This document shows positions 1-4,574 of a DNA stretch of 8,747 nt, in pieces. Source of the DNA: DASXTS01 sp036505275 (lineage in GTDB: Bacteria > Actinomycetota > Actinomycetes > Mycobacteriales > Pseudonocardiaceae); the NCBI GenBank assembly GCA_036505275.1, contig DASXTS010000046.1:1-8747 (forward strand), given 5' to 3'. Below the pieces are notes generated by a model, which was not told the DNA's origin, made no database searches, and worked only from the letters and a program-made list of their open reading frames with translations. Positions within the stretch are counted from its first letter, which is position 1. Each line of letters begins with the position of its first letter. The position numbers and the translations under genes were made by a program.

Positions 1-731
1 CCGGCCGGAGCTTCGGCATCCCGACGACGGGCACCGCGGCGCACGCGTTCATCCTGCTGCACGACCGTGAGGAGGATGCCTTCGCCGCCCAGGTCGCCGC
101 GCTCGGACCGGGCACAACGCTGCTGGTGGACACCTACGACCTCACCGCCGGCATCGACGCGGCCGTCCGCGCGGCGGGACCGTCGCTGGGTGCGATCAGG
201 ATCGACTCAGGCGACCTCGGCGTGCTCGCCCGCCAGGCCCGCGAGCAGCTGGACTCCCTCGGCGCGACGAAGACGCGGATCCTGGTGTCCGGGGACCTCG
301 ACGAGTACGCCATCGCGGGGCTGCGCGCCGAGCCGGTGGACGGATACGGCGTGGGCACCGCCGTGGTCACCGGGTCCGGAGCGCCGGCCGCCGGCATGGT
401 CTACAAGCTGGTCGAGGTCGACGGTCGGCCGGTGGCCAAGCGCAGCACGATGAAGAAGTCCCGCGGCGGTCGCAAGTCGGCGCTGCGCCGGCACAAGCCG
501 ACCGGCACGGCCACCGAGGAGGTGGTGTTCCGTACCGGGGACGGTGACCCGGACCTCGGTGAGCACGACCGCTTGTTGCCCATACCCCTGATGCGCGCCG
601 GCCGGCGGGCGTCCGGGCTGCCGACCCTGCTGGACTCCCGCGAACACCTGCGGCGCGCGCTGGTTAGCTTGCCGTGGGAGGGTCTCGCGCTCTCGAAGGG
701 CGAGCCGGCCATCCCCACCACGTTCCGCTGA
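1..731 (+). CDS. pncB: Nicotinate phosphoribosyltransferase, C-terminal part (5' end outside window)
   Basis: This enzyme converts nicotinate plus PRPP (with ATP) to nicotinate mononucleotide in the Preiss-Handler NAD salvage pathway, in the cytoplasm. The frame is open from base 3 to the TGA at 729-731, about 242 residues, so roughly half of a usual 400-450 aa protein is visible. Family hallmarks seen in order: GTAAHAF near the left edge, whose His codon at 42-44 corresponds to the phosphorylated His of the AHSF motif (Ser is Ala here); VDTYD; IRIDSGDL; ILVSGDLDEYAI; YGVGT; and YKLVEVDGRPVAKRS. The C-terminal tail with PIPLMRAGR and SLPWEGLALSKGEP is also typical. The gene ends 38 bases before pncA on the same strand, so the two probably form one salvage unit. 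Seen: motifs and stop. Known: family reaction. Start and promoter cannot be judged. Confidence 0.95.
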   Translation, partial: GRSFGIPTTGTAAHAFILLHDREEDAFAAQVAALGPGTTLLVDTYDLTAGIDAAVRAAGPSLGAIRIDSGDLGVLARQAREQLDSLGATKTRILVSGDLDEYAIAGLRAEPVDGYGVGTAVVTGSGAPAAGMVYKLVEVDGRPVAKRSTMKKSRGGRKSALRRHKPTGTATEEVVFRTGDGDPDLGEHDRLLPIPLMRAGRRASGLPTLLDSREHLRRALVSLPWEGLALSKGEPAIPTTFR

Positions 732-759
732 GGGTATTCACAGAGCCCGAGCACGCATT

Positions 760-765
760 GGGAGG
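760..765 (+). promoter_or_regulatory. Ribosome binding site of pncA
   Basis: GGGAGG lies four bases before the ATG at 770. It decides the pncA start, because an in-frame ATG at 674 lies inside pncB and has no such site. Confidence 0.75.
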
Positions 766-769
766 CGTC

Positions 770-1345
770 ATGGCCAGGGCGTTGATCGTCGTGGACGTGC
801 AGAACGACTTCTGCGAGGGTGGCTCGCTGCCGGTCGCCGGCGGCGCGGCCGTCGCGGCCGCCATCTCGCGGCACATGTCCACCGCGGACTACGACCAGGT
901 GGTTGCCACCCGCGACCACCACGTCGACCCCGGCCCGCACTTCAGCGAAACGCCGGACTTCGTCGACTCGTGGCCGCCGCACTGCCGGGCCGGCACCGCC
1001 GGCGCCTCCTTCCACCCCGATCTCGACGTCGCCCCGATCCAGGCGGTGTTCTCCAAGGGGGCGCACGCCGCGGCGTACTCCGGGTTCGAGGGCACCGACC
1101 CGGACGGCCGCACCCTCGCCGACTGGCTGAGCTCGCACGACGTGGACGAGGTGGACGTGGTCGGCATTGCCACCGACCACTGCGTGCGAGCCACCGCCCT
1201 CGACGCGGCCGGCACCGGCCTGCGCACCACCGTGCTGCTCGACCTCACCGCCGGGGTGGCGCCGGCCACCACGGAGGCCGCCCTGCAACAGCTGCGTACC
1301 GCCGGGGTGACCCTGCACGGCAAGCCCGTCCTGCGCGCCACCTGA
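770..1345 (+). CDS. pncA: Nicotinamidase / pyrazinamidase
   Basis: A 191-aa cysteine hydrolase of the isochorismatase-like fold that deamidates nicotinamide to nicotinate, the substrate of the adjacent PncB. The catalytic triad is visible as Asp9 (in VVDVQNDF), Lys96 (FSKG) and Cys138 (IATDHCVRATA). The metal-binding residues Asp49, His51, His57 and His71 are also present, at the same numbers as I recall for the M. tuberculosis enzyme. WPPHC, AYSGFEG and VDEVDVVGIATDHCV are highly typical. Length matches the family (about 186 aa in M. tuberculosis). The ATG follows a good ribosome binding site. The gap to pncB is short and the strand is the same, supporting co-transcription. The gene ends only one base before a large inverted repeat that probably terminates it. 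All key residues are intact, so an active enzyme, also able to hydrolyse pyrazinamide, is expected. Confidence 0.96.
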   Translation: MARALIVVDVQNDFCEGGSLPVAGGAAVAAAISRHMSTADYDQVVATRDHHVDPGPHFSETPDFVDSWPPHCRAGTAGASFHPDLDVAPIQAVFSKGAHAAAYSGFEGTDPDGRTLADWLSSHDVDEVDVVGIATDHCVRATALDAAGTGLRTTVLLDLTAGVAPATTEAALQQLRTAGVTLHGKPVLRAT

Positions 1346-1346
1346 G

Positions 1347-1481
1347 TTGGTGTGCCTCCAAGTACCACCATTACCCCTGTTGATCACCTCTAACTACCGC
1401 CATCGCCGCCGGGGAGCAGGGCGGATGGCTGTAGTTAAAGGCTCAACTTCAGCGCAATGGTGGTACTTGGAGGCGCGCCAA
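1347..1481. repeat. 135-bp element with 26-bp terminal inverted repeats and an inner hairpin; likely bidirectional terminator
   Basis: The outer arms 1347-1372 and 1456-1481 pair over 26 positions, with a perfect 19-bp core (GCCTCCAAGTACCACCATT at 1354-1372 against 1456-1474). The only two non-matching positions, 1351/1477 and 1353/1475, are T opposite G, so they remain U-G pairs in RNA read from the plus strand. Between the arms, 1391-1404 and 1424-1437 form a second stem (TAACTAC then GCCATC, with one mismatch), giving a nested or cruciform shape. It fills the space between convergent pncA and the epimerase gene and has no obvious T-tract. Most likely it is a two-way transcription terminator of the tract-less kind common in actinomycetes. 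A miniature mobile element is the alternative, but I see no flanking target duplication. Confidence 0.75.
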
Positions 1482-1490
1482 TAGCGGGCC

Positions 1491-2639
1491 TCAGCTGGCG
1501 ATCAGGGCAGAGTGCCGGCCAGGCGACAGCAACTGGACCAGCTCGTGCACGACACGGGCGGCCGCCCGTCCGTCGCCGTACGGGTTGCGGTCCAGGGCAA
1601 CGCGCAGGCCCGAGCCGAGGACGCGTTCGGCCTCCGCGACGATCCGAGCCGGCTCGGTTCCAACCAGCCAGGCGCAGCCGGCGTCGATGGCCTCGCGGCG
1701 CTCGGTGACGTCGCGCAGCACGAGCACCGGGGTGCCGAAGCTGGGCGCCTCCTCCTGGATGCCACCGGAGTCGGTGAGCACGATGTCGGCGAACCGAAGC
1801 ACCCGCACCAGGTCGGGGTAGTCCAGCGGCCGGGTGACGGTGACCCGGGGGTGATCGCCGAGCGCCGCCCGCACCTGAGCGCCCACCGCCGGGTTGGGGT
1901 GCACGGGCAGCAACACAACCAGGTCGGGGTGCCGCTCGACCAGCGCCCGGACGGCGTACAGCAGCCGGTTCAGCGGCTCGCCCCACGACTCGCGGCGGTG
2001 GGCCGTCACCAGCATCAGCCGCGCCCCGCAGGCGTCCACCCGGTGCTCGACGGCGGACACGGCCGGATCGACGGCCGGCAGGTCCTCCCTGGCGATGTGC
2101 TGCACGGCGTCGACCACCGTATTGCCGGTCACCACGATCCGGCCGGACGGCACCGCCTCGGTGCGCAGCGCGAGCGCGGCGGCCGAGGTCGGCGCCAGGT
2201 GCAGGGCCGCGATCCTGGCAATCATCTGCCGGCTGCCCTCCTCTGGGTACGGGGCCGCCCGGTCGCCGGAGCGCAACCCCGCCTCCAGGTGCGCGACCGG
2301 CACCTGGCGCCAGAACGCGGCCAGCGCCCCGGCCAGGGTGGTGCTGGTGTCGCCCTGCACGAGCACCCCGGCCGGCCGGCGCTGGACGATCAGCTCGTCC
2401 AGCGCCGGCAGCATGGCGGCGACCAGTTCGGCCTGGCTGCCGGTCCGCCGGTCGAAGGTCAACTCGATCTCCGGGCGCAGCCCGAACGGCCGCAGCGCCT
2501 GCGGAACCATGCCGGCGTGCTGTCCACTGTGGACTATCACCGGGCAGAGCGCAGGGTGCTCGGCCATCGCCAGGGCGACTGGCGCGATCTTCACGGCCTC
2601 CGGTCGGGTGCCGGCCAACAGCAGAACCTCACCGATCAT
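1491..2639 (-). CDS. wecB: UDP-N-acetylglucosamine 2-epimerase (non-hydrolysing)
   Basis: A 382-aa cytoplasmic enzyme that interconverts UDP-GlcNAc and UDP-ManNAc, a precursor for surface polysaccharides and cell-wall linkage units. The length fits the family. Visible motifs: N-terminal GTRPEAVKIAP with Arg12 and Lys17; QGDTSTT with Asp97; HLEAGLRSGD with Glu119; PYPEEGSRQ with Glu133; VTAHRRES with His214; HPNP; and LTDSGGIQEEAPSFG with the UDP-binding SGG(x)QEE. These correspond to Asp95, Glu117, Glu131 and His213 of E. coli WecB, so an active enzyme is expected. The ATG at 2639 is chosen because the protein then begins directly with the Rossmann strand, and a GAGGG (2646-2650) lies six bases upstream; a longer frame would overlap the preceding gene. 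It is the last gene of a three-gene minus-strand operon, 13 bases after the micro-protein gene. The symbol mnaA would be equally proper. Its likely job is to supply a sugar for the glycosyltransferase at 4574-5947 (inference). Confidence 0.93.
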   Translation of the reverse strand: MIGEVLLLAGTRPEAVKIAPVALAMAEHPALCPVIVHSGQHAGMVPQALRPFGLRPEIELTFDRRTGSQAELVAAMLPALDELIVQRRPAGVLVQGDTSTTLAGALAAFWRQVPVAHLEAGLRSGDRAAPYPEEGSRQMIARIAALHLAPTSAAALALRTEAVPSGRIVVTGNTVVDAVQHIAREDLPAVDPAVSAVEHRVDACGARLMLVTAHRRESWGEPLNRLLYAVRALVERHPDLVVLLPVHPNPAVGAQVRAALGDHPRVTVTRPLDYPDLVRVLRFADIVLTDSGGIQEEAPSFGTPVLVLRDVTERREAIDAGCAWLVGTEPARIVAEAERVLGSGLRVALDRNPYGDGRAAARVVHELVQLLSPGRHSALIAS

Positions 2640-2652
2640 GTCGGGCCCTCGC

Positions 2653-2808
2653 CTACGACCGGCTCTTGCTGCCGGCGGTGCGCAGCGCGACCAGCCCGGC
2701 AAGCAGCAGGACCACGCCGAACACGATCCACCAGACCACGTCGGCTCCGGTGGCGGCCAGCCCGGCACTACCTCCGACGATCCCGCCAACCCCCGGGATC
2801 TTGTACAC
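2653..2808 (-). CDS. 51-aa membrane micro-protein with LAATG sortase-like sorting signal
   Basis: A tiny protein starting at a GTG (2806-2808) that has a strong GAGGAG six bases upstream. A longer in-frame ATG at 2949 would overlap the upstream gene and has no comparable site. Residues 1-16 are a Gly/Val-rich segment (IPGVGGIVGGSAG). LAATG follows at about residues 17-21, then one hydrophobic helix (about 24-42, VVWWIVFGVVLLLAGLVAL) and a short basic tail (RTAGSKSRS). This order of pentapeptide, helix and positive tail is that of a cell-wall sorting signal; class E sortases of actinomycetes are known to use LAxTG. What is odd is that there is almost nothing before the signal and no separate signal peptide. 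It sits 44 bases after the choice-of-anchor P gene and 13 before the epimerase gene, so it is probably co-transcribed with both. Function unknown: a displayed micro-peptide, a regulator of sorting, or simply a membrane peptide. The coding call rests on start signal, sorting-signal architecture and operon position. Confidence 0.75.
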   Translation of the reverse strand: MYKIPGVGGIVGGSAGLAATGADVVWWIVFGVVLLLAGLVALRTAGSKSRS

Positions 2809-2814
2809 GATCGT

Positions 2815-2820
2815 CTCCTC
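2815..2820 (-). promoter_or_regulatory. Ribosome binding site that fixes the GTG start of the micro-protein
   Basis: On the minus strand GAGGAG lies six bases before the GTG at 2806-2808. It is the main reason for calling the short 51-aa form instead of the 98-aa form, whose extra residues are low-complexity Arg/Pro/Cys of shadow-frame type. Confidence 0.7.
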
Positions 2821-2852
2821 TCGCAGCCATCGCGCCCAACAGCTCCGGCCGG

Positions 2853-3620
2853 CTACGCCGGCACCACGATGGCGGCACGGGCACGACGGCGACTCGCCGT
2901 GACGGCAGCGCCGACCACGGCCGTGGCGAGCAGGCCGAGGCTGATCCACAGCCCCACCCCGGAGGCCATCGGTGTCGGCAGCGCGGCCGGCCCGCAGGTG
3001 GCCGACGCGATGATCACGTCTCCGGTGCCGACCGAGGACAGCGTCCCGCCGAGCAACCGGATGTGGATCGCGTTGACGGTCAGGCTGCCGTCGGCATTGA
3101 CGATCTGCTCGTTCAGGGTGATCGACGCGATGCCGGACAGGTCGATCGTGGTGTTCGCAGCCGGGCTGGCGTCCGCGGCGCCGCGCGAGCCGAGGCTGAC
3201 GTTGGTCAGCGTGGTGGTACCGACGTTGCCGGCCTCGGTCGCCGTGCAGGTGGCCTCCACCGCCGTCGCCGTGATGATGTTCTGCAGGCCGAAGACGCCG
3301 ATCGTCACATCGCCAGTGGTGGCCCGCGCGGTGACCACCCCGGTGAGCTCGTCCAGCCGCGCCGAGGTGGTGACCGCGCCGACCGACAGGACATTCGGCA
3401 CGGCCGCGCTGGCCACCGAATTATCAGTGGGACCAGCGGTGCTGGCGGGCGCGAGCGGGCCGACCGTGACCGCGCCGGCGCCGAGCAGGGTGAGGTTGGC
3501 GCTCGCCCCGTACGCCGATCCGTCACCGGGCGCCGCTGCGGCCGGGAGCGCCGCGCCGACGACAAGGGCCGCCGTGACCACGCCCAGCAGTCCGCCACGC
3601 CGCGCCGTGAACATGCGCAT
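2853..3620 (-). CDS. Secreted choice-of-anchor P-type surface protein with C-terminal membrane anchor signal
   Basis: A 255-aa exported protein. Residues 1-30 form a Sec signal peptide (basic MRMFTARRGG, hydrophobic core, LPAAAA cleavage region). The body, about 31-212, begins GDGSAYGASANLTLLG and is a Val/Thr/Ala-rich, probably beta-rich domain. It contains VLSVGAVTTSA, NTTIDLSGI, ITLNEQIV and TVNAIHIRLLGG, ending GDVIIASATC. This is the pattern I associate with the actinobacterial 'choice-of-anchor P' family (from memory). Cys125 and Cys209 could pair outside the cell. The C-terminus is tripartite: LPTPM at 214-218, a helix at about 221-242 and the Arg cluster RRRARA at 244-249. LPTPM is not LPxTG, so an exosortase-type signal fits better, and an exosortase gene lies directly across the divergent promoter. 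The start is the ATG at 3620 with GGAGG five bases upstream; a second ATG two codons on is less well placed. First gene of its operon. Molecular function of the domain is unknown. Confidence 0.85.
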   Translation of the reverse strand: MRMFTARRGGLLGVVTAALVVGAALPAAAAPGDGSAYGASANLTLLGAGAVTVGPLAPASTAGPTDNSVASAAVPNVLSVGAVTTSARLDELTGVVTARATTGDVTIGVFGLQNIITATAVEATCTATEAGNVGTTTLTNVSLGSRGAADASPAANTTIDLSGIASITLNEQIVNADGSLTVNAIHIRLLGGTLSSVGTGDVIIASATCGPAALPTPMASGVGLWISLGLLATAVVGAAVTASRRRARAAIVVPA

Positions 3621-3623
3621 CTG

Positions 3624-3630
3624 TTCCTCC
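3624..3630 (-). promoter_or_regulatory. Strong ribosome binding site of the choice-of-anchor P gene
   Basis: GGAGGAA on the minus strand, with GGAGG five bases from the ATG at 3620. It is among the strongest sites in the window and rules out the 65-residue upstream extension that the frame would otherwise allow. It suggests high expression of the surface protein. Confidence 0.75.
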
Positions 3631-3905
3631 GAATTTCGCGAATAGCGTTGTGGAATTGGCCCTGCGCGACGTGGATCCCCGCGTCCGCGGTGGCAGGGGC
3701 TTTGCGGCTGTGCCGCGCACACATAACGGCACCACGGCGCCGGAGGCGGCGGCCTTCGACCCTCCGCGACCGGAAGGGGCGAGGCGAACCACCCGGACCG
3801 CTCACCAAGTCGCACGCACCGTGATCCGGAGCCGCATGTTGATCACGCGACGATCACCCGGCACGGCGATACAGCGGCCGATCGCGGTCACCGATAACTC
3901 TCCGG
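3631..3905. promoter_or_regulatory. Divergent promoter region between anchor-protein operon and exosortase operon
   Basis: About 285 bases separate the two divergent starts, and no credible gene is seen here. The region should hold promoters for both units. For the plus side, GATAACT at 3893-3899 is a plausible -10 box placed seven bases before the ATG at 3906, as in leaderless actinobacterial transcripts; no clear -35 was found. A 13-bp dyad TGTGCCGCGCACA at 3709-3721 and the palindrome TTCGCGAA at 3635-3642 are possible protein-binding sites, but both are short enough to be chance. The second lies just upstream of the anchor-protein ribosome binding site. Confidence 0.4.
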
Positions 3906-4574
3906 ATGGTTGCGACTGACACGGAACACACACTCGACGGCCGGACCACCCTGGCGACCAGGTGCGTGGTCGGCGCACTGCTCGGCGTTGGCGTGGCGCT
4001 CGTCGCCTGGCACGGCGTGTACCGCTCACTGGAAATCCGGCTAGCCGGGCTGCTGATCAACGCGGTGACCTCCTCCGGTGTATACGTGGTGCCCGGCCGA
4101 CAGACCGTCTACTTCGGACTGAGCACCGACCACGCGATCGGGCTGAAGATCACCCCGGAGTGCACCTCGGCATTCCTTGTGGTGCCGCTGCTCCTGGTCG
4201 CGGCCGTCATGGTCGGCCTGAGGCCGCGGATCACCCGGCGGGTGCTGGCCTCCCTCGGCGCCGCGGCGCTGGCGCTGGTGCTGGTCAACCAGCTCAGGAT
4301 GCTGACCCTGGTGGCACTGATCAGCAACCTCGGCCGGGAGCGTGGCTACTACCTCGGACACACCCTGCTCGGGTCGATGGTCAGCGTGTTCGGCGGCGCG
4401 GCCGCGCTGGTGATCTTCGTATGGCTTTCCACCAGGGGCCCACGGGCGACCGGGGCATCAGCGGCCAGAAGGGCATCAGCGGCCAGCAGGGCATCAGGGG
4501 CCAGCAGGGCATCAGGGGCCCACAGGGCATCAGAGGCAGGGCGGGCACCCTCGGAGCCGACGGGCGAGCCGTGA
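3906..4574 (+). CDS. Exosortase/archaeosortase family protein
   Basis: A 222-aa multi-spanning membrane protein. Family members are cysteine proteases/transpeptidases thought to cut C-terminal sorting signals of exported proteins at the outer face of the membrane. The three invariant positions are visible: Cys86 in ITPECTSAF at the start of a helix, Arg131 in VNQLRMLTL (with Asn128), and His152 in YLGHTLLGS. Hydrophobic segments lie at about 20-38, 45-62, 88-105, 113-140 and 152-175. The core ends at about residue 177, making it one of the short family members. Residues 178-222 are a low-complexity Arg/Ala/Ser tail encoded by an 18-bp tandem repeat, with rare codons such as AGG, AGA, GCA and TCA, unlike the rest of the gene. 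The ATG has no clear ribosome binding site; GATAACT seven bases upstream suggests a leaderless message. The stop overlaps the next start by one base. Likely substrate: the divergent choice-of-anchor P protein. The family call is firm; the exact subfamily is not determined. Confidence 0.88.
   Translation: MVATDTEHTLDGRTTLATRCVVGALLGVGVALVAWHGVYRSLEIRLAGLLINAVTSSGVYVVPGRQTVYFGLSTDHAIGLKITPECTSAFLVVPLLLVAAVMVGLRPRITRRVLASLGAAALALVLVNQLRMLTLVALISNLGRERGYYLGHTLLGSMVSVFGGAAALVIFVWLSTRGPRATGASAARRASAASRASGASRASGAHRASEAGRAPSEPTGEP
4436..4442 (+). other. Candidate -1 slippery heptamer G GGC CCA
   Basis: In the exosortase frame the codons read AGG GGC CCA, so G GGC CCA fits the X XXY YYZ pattern for simultaneous -1 slippage. 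A slip here would move ribosomes into the glycosyltransferase frame exactly where its Gly-X-Y run begins, joining the two proteins. The YYY = CCC type is not among the efficient classical sites, and no downstream stimulatory structure was established, so this is only a candidate. Confidence 0.25.
4453..4542 (+). repeat. 18-bp tandem repeat, five units, at the exosortase/glycosyltransferase junction
   Basis: Five consecutive 18-base units begin at 4453, 4471, 4489, 4507 and 4525, all starting GGGCATCAG. Units 1 and 2 differ by one base, as do units 2 and 3; unit 4 differs from unit 3 by two bases and unit 5 is degenerate. Unit length is a multiple of three, so copy-number change would keep both frames open. 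In the exosortase frame it encodes a six-residue RASAAS/RASGAS-type repeat. In the glycosyltransferase frame it encodes GISGQQ/GIRGQQ, a collagen-like Gly-X-Y pattern. Confidence 0.9.

Noticed and set aside
1347..1481. Insertion sequence or MITE with target-site duplication
   Set aside because: Terminal repeats are present but the flanking bases show no direct duplication, and position between convergent genes is better explained by termination.
2967..2981. LPTPM in the anchor protein as a classical LPxTG sortase site
   Set aside because: The invariant Thr-Gly is missing, so a class A-type sortase motif is not supported.
1512..3824. A 770-codon plus-strand open frame across the epimerase and anchor-protein genes
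   Set aside because: It is antisense to two well-supported genes, its protein is Arg/Pro/Gln low-complexity, it matches no family, and very long shadow frames are normal at this GC content.
3962..4420. Glycosyltransferase start far upstream in the same frame
   Set aside because: Upstream of 4421 this frame is Arg-rich shadow sequence, while the exosortase frame there has clear motifs and good codon bias. Only the part after 4421 is worth considering.
4453..4542. CRISPR array
   Set aside because: The units are contiguous 18-mers with no unique spacers and lie inside coding sequence.
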